The notes under the pieces are model-generated. The model was given only the letters and a program-made list of their open reading frames with translations. It ran no database searches and was not told the DNA's origin. Below are positions 40,957-54,160 of a DNA stretch of 64,000 nt, in pieces; within the stretch, counting starts at the first letter, position 1, and every line of letters starts with the position of its first letter. This DNA is from Wuchereria bancrofti (taxonomy: Eukaryota > Nematoda > Chromadorea > Rhabditida > Onchocercidae): the NCBI GenBank assembly GCA_005281725.1, contig SSBO01000008.1, positions 2,046,001 to 2,110,000 of the forward strand, in the 5' to 3' direction. Made by a program: the position numbers and the translations under genes.

Positions 40957-41411
40957 TCTATGTGATCAATGTAGATTTAACATACTGCAAACCAGCACGA
41001 ATAAAATCAAATGAGAATTACATCTGTTGAACATATGCTGGAATTCCAGGATGGCGCATAAATCAAAGATATAAATGTCGAATGAGTAATGTTAAAGTTG
41101 AAAAAAAAAATAAAGTTTCAGAGTTTCAAAGAATTTGCCTACTTAATTCAACCTTACAAAGATAAATCCCGAGTTAGCCGATTTGTTGACTACCTGAAGT
41201 TAATGTGTGATTGATGGAAAAGTGAAGAAATTTTGTAACATATGACAAGAATGTTAGAAGCACTTTGGCAAAAAGCATTCTTTTAACAAATCTCTATCAT
41301 TTACGTATTTTATTAGAAAATTTCACTCATTTCATGAAATGAATGAAAACAAAGGATGCACGAGTAATAACATTTAATTGCATTTAAAGCATAAGTGAAT
41401 ATCTGACATAC

Positions 41412-41484
41412 CCGCTAGTAGCTCAGCGGTAAACCAACTCCATTGCATACTTAGAATTACTTTGTTCAAGCCGTGGTGCTCCAG
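41412..41484 (+). pseudogene. tRNA-like sequence with intact A and B boxes
   Basis: TAGCTCAGCGG at 41419-41429 fits the tRNA A box, and GTTCAAGCC at 41464-41472 fits the B box. Their 45-base spacing is normal for a tRNA. Acceptor and T stems pair poorly, so this is more likely a tRNA pseudogene or the head of a tRNA-derived SINE than a working tRNA. It sits in a patch less AT-rich than its surroundings and faces a second tRNA-like sequence on the other strand. Confidence 0.5.
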
Positions 41485-41552
41485 CTTCCTTCCTCATTTT
41501 CTGAACTACCGGGCAATTTGGGTGAAAAACACTTCCAATAGAGTTACAGGCC

Positions 41553-41617
41553 TGGAGGATATGGGGAATCGACCTCTTCGATACGAACGGAGCACTCTAC
41601 CCCTGAGCTATGCTCTC
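41553..41617 (-). pseudogene. Second tRNA-like sequence, opposite strand
   Basis: On the minus strand, TAGCTCAGGGG (41600-41610) matches the A box and is followed by the expected GTAGAG of a D arm. GGTCGATTCC (41565-41574) resembles a B box lacking one T. Spacing is about 8 bases short, and the acceptor strands GAGAGCA and ATCCTCC do not pair well. The D arm resembles tRNA-Ala-type sequences. It is read as a decayed tRNA or SINE head converging on the element at 41412-41484. Confidence 0.5.
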
Positions 41618-42955
41618 AGCTACCCACTGATGCACAGAATTACCCATCATCTACCCAAATATAAGCACTACCGAAATAACAAAACATTTTTAAGCTACGG
41701 AATACATAAAGTGAACCTGACTACTTACAATCTGCACTGACCTTCGGATAAGCCAAACTTGAACAGTTCCATTTAGAAATTAGCTACATTATAGATTTTT
41801 CATCCAGGAAAATCATAAATATTCAACGTAAATTTAAAAAAAACTATTTGATGTAGCTAATGATGGGTAATTATGCGCAAATAGAGGAATCGGCTCAGTT
41901 TAGAAAATTCAATATTTACTTTCAAAATATATCGAATTTTCTTAAAATCTGTTACGAAGATAAGTAATCCATCAAATCAATGAAAAGCAGAAATCAACGA
42001 GAAGCAAAAATGCAAGAGGTTAATAAATCTGATAATCAACATTTTTAAAAACATATAACAATAACAATTTACAGATATGTAATAATATTTTTTGGTTAAA
42101 TTAAACGCAAACCTGGCCATTATCTTTCCTGTGATCAGTAATAAATAAAAAACAGTAATAAATAAAAAACCGGAGCAGAAAAAAAAAATTAACTTTAAGA
42201 GAAAGCAAAACAACGTAAAAATGTTTGCCAACAGCAAATCGAATATGTTAACAATATGGACAAAAAGGATCATAAAACATCTTTGTTATTTATTAAAGTT
42301 AGGATTGCAAAAGTTTAAAGAAGCAAATATGTTACCTTCTTGCAAATTTTCTGAAGGATAACTTCAGGGTGAAACAAAGAGATAGGCACTCTAAAATATT
42401 CTACTTTGACTGATAAACATCCCAAACACCGCAATTCTCGAGAAACAAAACATATAAAAGTGAAAAAAAAAAAAACCTTAGCATTACAAAAAATAAGTGT
42501 CAGCCAGGAATAGATGTAACACAGTTTACAATGAAAAGAAATATTGAGAATTCAAATTTCTTACGCTTGCTACTTCCCAAAAAAGAAATGAAGGAAAGCT
42601 TTGACAAAAACTTTCCCAAATTTCTTTTTGCTCTGTAAAATTAGAACAAAAGTAAATACTACAGAAATTTCATTAACTATATTAAATTTCGCAAATGATA
42701 CCAGAAAAAAAGAATCCTTGAATATTTCTTCTTCAAAAATTGAAGATGAGTATCTAATGAACATAATTATCACGTTTAAGTGGTGATGTTTGAAACAGCC
42801 TAGTAACCAGGGTAATCAATAAGTATTTCTGGACTAACAAGTGCTTATTTAAACTTACAGAAAAAAAATGCATTTCATAGCGTACAAGTGTACAGGTATT
42901 TACATAATCGAATATGAAAAGAGACGAAAAGTTGATAAGTAAATGATGCCTCTGC
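41618..42955. other. Intergenic interval
   Basis: No exon recognised. The frames seen here on either strand are low-complexity and hydrophobic, as expected by chance from AT-rich sequence. Confidence 0.5.
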
Positions 42956-45900
42956 TTAATGTCGATGTTCTAAAACATCATCTGAAAGAAGATGCGGTTC
43001 TCTCACCTGGTTGACCAGGTTCCAGTCTACTTTTTTCATTGCAGTATGGATGCGCAAATTTTCATTCATATATCTCAACGCATCAGCAGCAAATGATTGA
43101 GATTTTAGCCTCGGCAATGACTCTTTATTCTGCAAGAAAACGTAAGCAAACATCATATAATTTAGTATGTATCCTGCTGTTACTGAAAATTTGTGTAGTA
43201 TATTATTTAAAAAGTAATCCGAAAAGTAATGTATTTCTTCAGTAATCAGCTCATTTCATTTCCTACCAAAATTTATGACTGTAATCAAAACGAAGTATTT
43301 TGTTGACATCACATAAAATTTCCAAAAGCTTACATATTCCATGAAATCCGCAAGCCTTATTATACCCAAAAAGATGGTCGGGTACATTACAGAGCAACTA
43401 TCATAAAAACTCATATGAATTATAAAAGAATATGATGTGCTCTTATGTACCACAAAATCTACAAACCTCAAGAATTTGTAAAACTTTATGTACAACCCAA
43501 TTACTGCTGGTGCCACAATCACTTTTTATTTCCATTATTCGAACCAGAAGGCATCGTCCTAAAATGCTATTTAAAGGGGCAAATTCGGCAATTCGTCCCA
43601 ACGAATCATAAACTGTGCCAAAAAATTCGGCCCACAAATTTGATGAACCATGTTGATAACTTTCTGGTATAAAAAGCCTCACTTGTACCTGAAAAAAAGA
43701 AAAACATTGATAAAGAAATAATTACCTGGAGTATATTCAAGTATGTTCCGCAATAATTCTGCTTTATCATTCTTGCTTTCAACCTCGTCCTAGTACAGTG
43801 CAACATCAATGTTGAACTATTAAAAAACGGCAGTAGATTCGAATCATTTTGGAATAGCTGAATAGTGAAAATCCTTTGTTTTGAATCAACGTTTTGCAAC
43901 AGCTGGGAACGAACAGTTACCGAAACGATAGTTCTGTAGGACCGTGTAGGATAAATTGGATTGATGACGCACCAGTCTTTTGCAATATATTTACATCTTC
44001 CTAATTCATTCTCTCCTTCCAAACATATATCATTCACAGGGCTGAAAAATGAGATCAACATTTTCTTTTTATGAAGTTACTCATCATTGAAAAGAGTAAA
44101 AGCCACATCTATATATTAGGGAGAAAAAATCTTCCAGAATATTATTAAATCATAGGTTATCTGAAATTCCCCAAAAGATACAAAGATAGCAACAGTGAAA
44201 AAATTAAGACTTGAATATTTGTCTATATCGAAACCTTACAAACTTAAATCAGTAAACTATGGAAAGTAAAACTTACGACGGTATAAATTTAATCCATTCA
44301 CCATGTGATATGTGCTCATCAAAATACAAGGAAATTACACCTCTACCGAGTGCTGATGACCAAACAAAAGCCCTTCCATTAAAAGAGGATGTTATCAAAC
44401 CAACAACTGTTTTACATTCATTCATCTTTTCTTCTGTCTCTGCTCCTTCCGTTGAAGCAGATGATTGAGAGTCAAAAAACTGTTCCTGAAAAAAATGACC
44501 TTTTTTTCATATCTGAATTTTGCGCTTGCTTGTTTTTTCACTTTAATTTCTTTTCCCGAATACACTGCAAATTTTCCTTTGCGAGTTAACTGCAATAAGT
44601 GGAAAAAAAACAGACTCACTTTTGGTATTTAAAACAAATAAAAATTCCTCAATGTCTAATTCCTACTAAAAGCTATTTTAACCATAATTTTTTCTCGTTA
44701 GTTCAATAGCTGGATAACTTGTGGTAAAACGAAAAATGAAATCTTAAAAAAATGAAAAATAGATGTTATCGAAGTATTAAAATGCATTAAACATGGGCAA
44801 AAAAAACCTCTTACCTTAAAAATTTAAAAGAATCAAAGTTGATCACTAAAGACAACCTAATCATATATAATGGAAATGTTTACATTAGCAAGCTTACCAT
44901 GCTAAAATATGATTGCTGCGTATGGGTTCTTTGGCGCAACTGATTATGTTCTTGCAGTTCACTGAAATCAAAGTCACCGCTACTGAACGAATTTCTAGTG
45001 GTGTATGTAGTAATATCAGAACAACTATCCTCGAATGTACTATTCGACAATTTCATCGGTGGGTTACATCCTGATGGAAGACTATGTACTGATGAAAACC
45101 GCTCCAAAGATGGTTTCATTATTTGCTCAGGAAGTTCTTCGCTAATATACCAGAATGTTTTGTATAAGCGTTCAAGATTTGAAAGCGCTTGCGGGATTCT
45201 GAAATATAGTTATTTTTACATAAATGGTTGCGCTGGCCATGTCTTTTTAAATAAATTTTGTTATGTTTGAAGTTAGTCTCACACACTTGTTTCTAAATAT
45301 GACTCGTAGTAAGTTAAATAAATATTTGACTAAAATACTTAAAATCTCAACAATTTTTACTAAAATACTTCTAAAAGATTAATAAAAACACTGCTTCTTC
45401 TCATATACATATATGAATGAAACAATCTGAATTCCAGAAATACAGTTTAAAAAAAAAGGAAGATGTAAGCTAACCTTTCAACCCACACATTATAATCACA
45501 GTTTTCATCCAAATTCGAGAAATTTTGGAATATTCCAATAACTCCTAAATCATTTGAATGAGCTAACAAATTACAACCAGAAGCACCACTGGAACGAAAT
45601 GAGATTTGCGTCTTGACCTGAAGGAAACAGAAAACCTACAATTTCTTGACCACAGAAAATTAAAAGCTGCAAAAATTTATTTGTTAAATACCTTTTCAGA
45701 TTTCCCTTAAAGTTTTACAAAATCTAGAAAGCTGCAACTCCAATACAGGTTTTGAAATAATTTAAAACATATTAAAGATTCTCATCATTCACTCTTGAAA
45801 ACCAAAACATAAAGAAACAAAGTATTTCCACTCACCATAACATCTCCGTGTTCATTTAATTTAGTCGGCAATAAATTCGGAATATCAGTAAAATCATCAA

Positions 45901-46069
45901 CAAAACCGCCCTCATCTTTAATGTTGAAAACAATCCAATCACCAACTGATGGTAACCATTCATTCGGAGGTACCAATCTTTTATCCAAGGTAGCTTCTCC
46001 TCCAAGACTCTTCGACCACACATAAAGAAATCCATTTTTCGACTTTGTTACCAGCCCTTTATACAACAT
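42956..46069 (-). CDS. Unrecognised 532-residue protein with an internal tryptophan-containing repeat
   Basis: Seven exons: 45836-46069, 45475-45617, 44898-45198, 44277-44485, 43726-44041, 43467-43688, 42956-43129; all phases close. Residues about 5-50 (GLVTKSKNGFLYVWSKSLGG, later VGDWIVF) align by eye with a second block in exon 4 (GLITSSFNGRAFVWSSALGR, later HGEWIKF), suggesting a duplicated beta-rich domain of about 45 residues. A third weaker version may be FFGTVYDSLGRIAEFAPL in exon 6. Between the two is a serine-rich linker (SGDFDFSELQEHNQLRQRT). There is no signal peptide or membrane helix. ATTCAG directly precedes GATG at the start, consistent with a trans-splice acceptor. The stop could be bypassed by a GTGAGA donor after WNLVNQ, so the C-terminus is uncertain. 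Family not recognised. Confidence 0.75.
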
Positions 46070-47378
46070 CCTGAATATCTCAGCACTTCAAAACATTAGA
46101 AAACAACATATTATTAAAATGAGATACATTTGTATGATATGTGTTATGAGAAAAATTCTACAATTAATAAAGCAGACTGATTTATCTAAAGCAAATTTAT
46201 CCATACTTATTGAACAAGAATAGAGAGAGACGGGTATGAAAGAATCTAAATGAATAAAACTTGCTTTAATTTATTTATTTCAAATCTGAATTAGAACTGA
46301 AATCCTTCTATGGATAGATCAGTCTTTTAAAATAAACGAATTTGAAAATGGAAAACCAAAATGTAAACAACCGGAAACAATCTCTTCAAACTGATATAAA
46401 CAAGTGCATTGTGCAACAGTATATCTCTTTAGCAAAATGGTTGATTCATTTCTTGGCAGAGAAATTTAATCTGTTAGATTTAAATTTAAATTACATTCAT
46501 TTGCTTGATTATAACTTTATCTCAAAATCTTTACTTTTTCACAAGATATCAAATTTAGATTATCCATTTCGTTGTTATTGTTTGTTGTCAAAAGTATCAT
46601 CTTCATTCTTCTTTATTACAATTGAAATTTCTACATGAAATTTAAATATGAATTGAAATGAATTTTAGGATAATTAAATAAGTAACACATATAAGAGAAG
46701 CAGAAAAGTATAGGAAATACAAATAACTATGAAAGTGTTAACATTCATCTTATTTGCTTAGCTCTCAACAAAAGGAAGCAAATTAAAATTACAATCACTC
46801 TGAACAATTAATTCAGTATTTGAAATAATTTTTAATTTTTTCTATTTTTCAAAATTCATTTTTTGATAAAATTTCATGTAATTTTAACGATTTCAAAATT
46901 TTCAGATTTTTCTTCAAATCTTGTTTTCGATGAATAATATTATATTGGGTAAAATAAGAAAACAAATTTTATTGTTTTCATTCTTCTTCATATACATAAA
47001 TATATATCATAGAACCAGTTAGCTTCAGAATAGAAAGTAAAAAGATTTGTAATTTTCCAAAGATCAGAAATGCTTCGTTGTCTTTTTTTCTTTTCTTCAT
47101 AAGCTTACAAGATATTACCGGTTATTAATATTTACTCATAAACATTCAAATATTTACATTTCGTTGAGGAAAAAGTATCCAAAAATCTAAAGTTAAGCCA
47201 TAACCAGTTATCAGTTGACAAGCATTTCTTTTGGGACAAAAATTTGATCACATAAAAGCATTAGTTATTGCACAGTTGCAGTTGACAATAGCAACATTTA
47301 TCAGTTTGTTAGCATTGAATTCAAAAAAAAAAAAAAAATTTTTTTTTTTTTTTACGACAATTTGTTATTAATTGCTAA
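46070..47378. other. Divergent intergenic interval between minus- and plus-strand genes
   Basis: Contains the presumed 5' regions of the 532-residue gene (minus) and of the first secreted-protein gene (plus). A 98-codon plus-strand frame at 46342 has no homology signal or good splice context and is not called. Confidence 0.5.
47323..47353. repeat. Poly-A/poly-T palindrome just upstream of a start codon
   Basis: About 15 A directly followed by about 15 T, a perfect self-complementary tract roughly 25 bp before the ATG of the first secreted-protein gene. Such A-tract/T-tract junctions disfavour nucleosomes and are common near promoters; slippage could also create it. Confidence 0.8.
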
Positions 47379-48460
47379 ATGATTCAACATATTGCTATCT
47401 TCCTAAGCACAATTTTAATTGGTAATTTTAATTTTAAATTTCATTTTATCATTTATATTACTTTTAATCATATATCGCCTGTAAGCAATACTACCATCAA
47501 TCATACTAGAATACTATGATTTGATGATATTAAAATAAATTGAATAAGCTTAAATTGAAATTGAATAAGCTTATGAATAAGTTGAGATTATTGAAGAAAT
47601 AGACTGATTAGTTTATCATTATCAATTTACACTAACGATCCTCTCAAACACTGTTAATAATGTAAATTTTCAGTTATCACTGCACAAACATGTTGCCCGT
47701 CTTCAGCAGGTGGATTATCAAATAAAAGGTCGATCAATATTTTGATTCCAATACCATATCATTCCCCATTTTCTGGACTGAGTGGTTCGAGAGGTACATT
47801 GGATAGTTTTGGAGGTGGAATGGGTAATTTGGGATTCGGATTGGGTAGTGGATTGGGAAGTGGGTTGGGTAATTTCGGAGGCGGATGGGGTAGTGGATTG
47901 GGTAATTTCGGAGGTGGATTGGGTGCTTTTCAGAATCCTTTCTACTTCGGATACTTCACTCGATGTAAGTTTATCAATTTCTTGAAATTTTTTTCATATC
48001 ACTTATCTTACAGGGAAAGTTAATTTTAGTTAAAATTGATAAAGGCAAAATAAAGATTATAGTAAAATGAAATATAAGTCTCACTATGGATATCATAAAA
48101 TGTTAATTAATGTTCGTTCGTTTCGAAATTGAATCAATAATTTGAAGTCGCTGTTTCAATAACAGTTATAAGAATAATTTTGTTATTTCGGTTTATTTTA
48201 TGAAATTCAAAATAATAAAAATAATTTACAAATAATTGGAATGCTTCTTTAGGAGTAAGGCTTACTTAGAGGAGTACGAAATTAGAAATACGATAGCGTT
48301 TAAATTAATAATAATTAATTGATATTAATGATTTCATAGAAATATCTTTTGATTATTTAAATTTCAAGATCTTGGACGAGCAAATGCAAATGGAATGTGT
48401 CCCGCTGGAGTAAATGTTAACGGTCGTTGCTGGTATGATAGTATTGGGAACAATAAATAA
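47379..48460 (+). CDS. Small secreted glycine-rich protein A with C-terminal two-cysteine motif
   Basis: Three exons: 47379-47421, 47674-47964, 48369-48460; 141 residues. Exon 1 encodes the signal peptide MIQHIAIFLSTILI; cleavage is expected near VITAQ. The mature chain starts TCCPSSAGG, has a basic NKRS site, then a glycine-rich tract of repeated GLGSG, GLGNFGGG and GNLGFG units. It ends NGMCPAGVNVNGRCWYDSIG. The spaced CPxGVNxxGxC end is shared with the next gene and recalls small cysteine domains of secreted nematode proteins. The exon 3 acceptor is TTTCAAG. Export to cuticle, surface or host interface is inferred only from the signal peptide and composition. The stop overlaps an AATAAA. 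Confidence 0.82.
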
Positions 48461-51230
48461 TAATTTCAGTACAGTTGAAAATGAGAAATGTAAACTAAAG
48501 AAAGACTGGTCTTGTACATAATGGTTTATATTTTTCATCAGTTGTTTTTAAATCTCATTAATTGTTGAATTTTAATTTCAGTTTTACTAAAATCTATTCT
48601 TTTTATGTATTTTATTTTGTACACTTTTCTTCTTTTTAATAGCAATATCCGGAAGATATGATCTAGAAAATTTCGTACCATATGATAGACTTTTTCTAAT
48701 TTCCTTTTTCCTGATTCATCCATGTTTGCGTTCAGTTTCCAAAACATATTATAATCTTTGCCTGATTTAATCAAACAAATGATAAATACGGAGTGTGAAG
48801 AAGAAGAAGAAGGATGAGTCTTTCTTGTTTATCTCAAAACTCATTGTCTCGATATTTTTTAAAATTACCTTGGATCCACAATCTCTATCGTTGCGGTTCA
48901 AAGATCGCAACGATCAAGTCGAACTTTACTTCAAACTAGAATATGAATTTGAATTGTTTTTAATATTTTAATTTAGAAAGTTAGTAGATTATAAATAATC
49001 ATTTTGTTTGGTAATTTGATTTGTTCTTATTGATTAAGCAATATATTTGTCAAGCTTTTTAAATGTCTAAAATGATGAAGATTTTCTCTGATCGCATATT
49101 GAATGTCTGTTTGTTTGTGAGATTGGAATAAAGTTTGGACGTCATTACTCATTTTTTTTAACGAGTATAACTGAAAGCTTATTTTGATCCCCAAATTGTT
49201 ATTGTTAATTTGTGACGAATTTTAAAATAAGCAAAATTTGATAAGATGTCAATATGTGAAGCATATAAAAAATCAATGGTTTAGAATATAATTTAACAAA
49301 TACAAACGAAAATTTGAAAAGAATTAACAAATGAATGATTATTACATTGAACAAATCAAGAAGTATAGTGAATTTTTTTTTCTTAGAAATGTTATTGGCA
49401 TTAAGCATTTTGATATTGCACTACTCTCATCTCTTTATGCACTGATAAATAAATAAATAACTGATAAAAATGACAATACTGGATTATTCCATTCAAAATT
49501 ACTGGAAAATAAAAACAAAGTTTGTCATCTTTGACATTCATCATAGCGACTAATATTAACGAAAATTTATTTGCATAGTATTCCTGAAATTCTGGCTAAA
49601 ATGAAATTGCTGAAAGGGAAACTGGAAAATAATTTTAATCTGACAATGACATATCATTGCATTTAGCAAGATAAGAGCTTCCTAAACAAATCCGTTAGTC
49701 AATATTTATGTTCAGGAAAATTTCACTAAAATTTATTTCACTGAAAATATATACCATCAAAAAAGACTGCGTTACCGATAAGGTCACCGAAATGATACCA
49801 ATTTAATTATTAACTGATACACTACTCAAGTATCAATCCATTTTACTAGGATAATCAAAATGAGACCAAACAAAATCATTCGGTAAAAGCTTTGAAGTTT
49901 TTGTGAATTTTCGAAAATGAGATATTGAGATGGATGAATATTCAAGTATCATCAATTTGTTTAATAACTCAGAAATTTATCCACTAATACATGCTTTTAG
50001 ATTAAGCTTATAAATCTATAATTGTTGAGAGAAATATTGAAATTAAAAAAAAAAAAAAAAACATTTTGAGAAGCCCGTCTTAAGTCCTATTTAGAATCAG
50101 AACAAACATCAATCATATTTGTAAAATTACATACTTCATACAGTACTCTTCAATTTTCTCATAAATATCAAACATATTTGTAACTAGCACTAGGCATCTT
50201 AGAAGGAAGAACGAGAAGGCATTTAAGAAGCAATTAATAAAAAAAAATAAATAAAAATAGAAATATAATAATATGAAATTTTTATAAAAACAATTAAAGT
50301 GTCCTACCTGAAGTAACTTATGCTGTTGTAGTAATTATTATCACTGATAAAGTAACGAGTAATCTCATCAATAAATCATGAAGCATAAGTGGATATTTAG
50401 CAATAACTTAAATAATATCATCGAGCGCTTCCCTGAAATTCATTAATTAATTTCTATTCACCTATCATTATCAAATACATCCAAAAAAAAAGCATTAATA
50501 GAATTCTATTTTTCAAAAATTCTTAAAAGTACTTAAAAAATAAACTTGATAAGATAAAAAAGAGTGATATCAGTTTATTTCAAACATCGAAATATCTGAC
50601 AGTTTAATTCGCTTATCAGTAATTCACTCATGTAAAAGAATTAGTTACTTAAGTTCAATATTAAATTTAAAATGTAGCAATAAGCAATAAGTAATGGAAA
50701 TGTTGGAGAAAAAAAAAGTAAAATGCTAGGTACAAAAGTTTTTAATATTTATGTTAAAATGAAGAATTTTTTGTACTTTACTCAGCAACGCCTCTAAGTT
50801 CAATAAGTTATTTTTTTTTCAGTGAAATAAATAGCGGATAATAATGATTCATTGAATATAGATTGTTTGGCAAATTCATTTCAATAATCACTACTTTTTA
50901 ATTTTTACAAGTTAGTTATACTTTTTTTTTTAAGACAACTTTATGTACCATTTCAAGAGTTTAGTTTTATTTAACATAAAATATCTAAAAGTTGTATACA
51001 CTCATGAAGCATCATTACGCATACAAACATAACTTCGATCTTGTTGAGTACATTTAGATGAATAATTCCAACCTCCAACCTAGATTACTATGTAAACAGT
51101 TCTTCGTTTAAATCAACCAAATTTTCACTCCAAAATAATATTTCACCAGAAAAAAAAAACGAAAAAGTGTTCCTGAAATCATTAACGCTGTAAAATTTAC
51201 AAAAGACGACTTTTTGCTAGATAGTAAGAC
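48461..51230. other. Spacer between secreted-protein genes A and B
   Basis: No exon recognised. AT-rich with homopolymer runs. Frames on the minus strand are short and lack any family signal. Confidence 0.5.
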
Positions 51231-52368
51231 ATGATGATGATGATGCATCGTCAAGTATTCATCATCTTCGTTAGCATCTTAACAGGTAATCTTTTTATTT
51301 AAATATTTATTACATGACTCATCATCACAGATATATCTACATTCAGAATTTCAAATATTTCTATAGTATAGCGATTCCTTTAGGAAATAGATGACAGAAT
51401 CAGATGTCATGTTGGTGTCATGCCAAAGATTCGCAAGAAATCCGATTATTTCACTAATTCTAACAATTAACAATAAATTTTTAACAATAATAAAGTTTTA
51501 ACAATAAATTTGTGACATAAAGAAAAAAATTTCTTAAAAAATTATTGAAGTAGATGATATGATCAAGTTTACATTCCATTTTTTTTTCTTTTTTTGTATT
51601 TTTCTTACCTAACCAAATATGGTTTTAATTCTTTTCGCAGAATAATAATAACAATTCAATTAAATCCTACAAAAAATAATGGAAATTCTAGCACGAAATA
51701 TTTTCAGTAACAAATTGTCAGATTTGCTGTTTTAACTGCTACTGTCCATATCCAGGAGGAACAGGATCAGGTGTTGGTGATGGATCATTGTTCATTTATC
51801 TCATATATCCGAGCTATGGAAGTTTTCCTGGATCTGGAGGATTGGGAGCAAGCTGTAAGTATTATAACTAATTTATGCCAGGTAACCAGGTGCATTCGAT
51901 TATTTATGATATGTGTAGAAGTTCTAATAAATCAGAATAACTGCTACAAAATGATTTATTAATTAGTCTAATAGCGATTGTTTAGTCAAGAAGATAGTAT
52001 GAAATAATTTCTTTTTTTTTGAGTTATTTCAATTTATGTGAATATTTACTTGAATTTGCTTATTGCAAGTTTATATCTTCAAATTTTGAAAGGAAAGTCT
52101 AATTCCACGGTTGATATATCTTCTGTCCTTTCAGTAGAAGATAATATGAGGTTAATAATCAGGCAGTTTCAAAATAAATGATATCCAATATTATTTAAAG
52201 AAATGGATTAAACTATCATTGATAATAAAAAGCTGAGGAACATTTTAAATTAAGTGATGTCAAAGTTGTCAAAAATTTATTTTAACTTTATCAGATGGAC
52301 CAGCAGTGAATGGTTTATGTCCGGTTGGTGTCAACATCGGTGGACAATGTTATGCAGTGGGTGGTTAG
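51231..52368 (+). CDS. Small secreted protein B, paralogue of A
   Basis: Three exons with the same phases as gene A: 51231-51285, 51708-51854, 52295-52368; 91 residues. Exon 1 gives a signal peptide, MMMMMHRQVFIIFVSILTG, with five consecutive ATG codons to choose from. Exon 2 begins VTNCQICCFNCYCPYPGG and lacks the long glycine-rich tract of A, but keeps PSYGSFPGSGGLG. Exon 3 reads YGPAVNGLCPVGVNIGGQCY then AVGG and stop, matching the C-terminus of A. Shared intron positions, signal exon and terminal motif show descent from one ancestor by tandem duplication. Function unknown. Confidence 0.82.
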
Positions 52369-54160
52369 TCAACATCAAACAGTATTTTAGGCTTAGTTAG
52401 CCAGGAAAAGATGAAATTTCTTTGTCGTATGAATTACATATGGTATATAATCACAATACGAGGACGATTTAAAAAAAAAAATGAAAATTGGAAGCAAATC
52501 ACTTCTTTTACTTTATCTTTTTACCGTCCCATTTCATTAATTAATTGTAAATTTATAAAAATAACTTAAGAAAGGATACTGAAAATTGTGTAATTGTGTA
52601 AACTTTCCGAAAAATAATTTCATCCATAAGTAATTTCACTTATAATCCTCTTTTTTTTTTTTTTAATCAGCAGAGCACCGAAAAGAAAGTTCATTTTAAG
52701 TGATGCAAAAATCTACAATAATAATTAGTGTCCCAAAGCTACCTTTTAGAAACTCAAGCTAGAAACTTCTAAAAGTTTACATCAACCTCAGGATGTATAG
52801 AAATTAAATTTCACTTGAAATATCAAAGTATATTCGAATGAAACAAAATTCATCAAGTCAAATCAGGAAAGTTTCGAGTTCACAATTGAAAATCTAAAAC
52901 TGTCTTTTTTAACTTAGAAGTTTCTAGCTTGGGTTTTTACCTCTTAAAATTTAATTCAACTATTACTTGCTGAGTTTGGAATTCCTGTCCTGCTAGTCAA
53001 TTTTGTCATTTCAAAGAAAATAAATCAAAATTTAGTTTTCTTTTTAGAATGCTTAATTATTCATTCTGTATTGACAGAAGCTATACTTTTTTTTTGCTTT
53101 GTTAAAAGTATTATACAGTTTTTTTTGAGTTCTTCAAAGCTATTTTTTATTTGTATTTTTGTAAATTTAATAATATTTCAAAATACAAAATATAATACAT
53201 ATTGGATAATTTTGAAGCGCAAATTTCTTTACAGACATTTTAAATATAAATTCATGGCTACCTCAAATACACAATATATCATTTCACTTGTTCACTTATT
53301 CAAATAAGATCACTGAATTTCTGCTTACTTCACGTGTTCACGTGTAAGTGTATAAAAAGAGTTGCAAATATTACGTATTTAATAAAAAGATTAATAAAAA
53401 CATTGCAAATAAGAACAGGAAAAGGAATTGGTCACATGAAAGTTAAAGTAGTAATGTTTCAAATTACTACATGAAATTCCAGCTAGATCATTTATCAGGT
53501 GATTAGCAGACACTGATAGCTAATCCCTGAATTTAAGCAAACAATTAAGTATTTAAGAAGATGTTTTCGATCTCATAATGCTATGATTGTACCTTTTACA
53601 CATGATAAAATTTAAACTTTGAAATAAAAAAAAAAAAATCTCCTTAAATACTTAATTTCACAGAACGATAGCTTAGTAGGCAATTTTTAGTGATTATTAC
53701 CTTACATCAAAATATGTAAATTTCCATCCATTTTTTTTTTTTTTTTTTTGTTCTTTCTACTTCAAACTAACCAATGGAAATATTTTACATTTTCAAATTA
53801 GTAATATTTGGAGAAAGTTTAAGTACACTTACTATACTTTAACATTTCAAATGAAGCAAAAACTACCTAAACAATTAGATGGAAAAAAGGTTGACAAGTA
53901 TCAAAAGAAAAAAAAAAAAACGAAAAGTGTCAAATAATCAATTCAATCAGTTAACTTCCTCGTTCATTATGACTTACCTTTACTTTAAGTGTGCTTAAGA
54001 GAAAAAGTGCAACATTAATCATCAAAGTTAGCAAAACATACAGTATCATATTTACCTTATACTAAAAATACCAATGTACCTTATATTGCTCCCTTATACT
54101 ACGTTGTTAACATCTAACAATGAAAAGACTCGGATAACTTTTTTTTTTCCTATCAATCAG
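52369..54160. other. Spacer between secreted-protein gene B and a decayed copy
   Basis: No complete exon recognised. Poly-T and poly-A runs are frequent. A frame at 54076 starting MYLILLPYTTLLTS on the plus strand could be a remnant of a signal-peptide exon for the downstream copies, but no proper donor follows. Confidence 0.4.

Noticed and set aside
41462..41740. 92-codon plus-strand frame over the tRNA-like region
   Set aside because: It crosses two tRNA-like sequences on both strands and has no protein signature; openness follows from the local base composition.
46342..46638. 98-codon plus-strand frame starting MKMENQNVNNRKQS
   Set aside because: Low-complexity hydrophobic C-terminus, no family resemblance and no splice or start context; expected by chance in AT-rich sequence.
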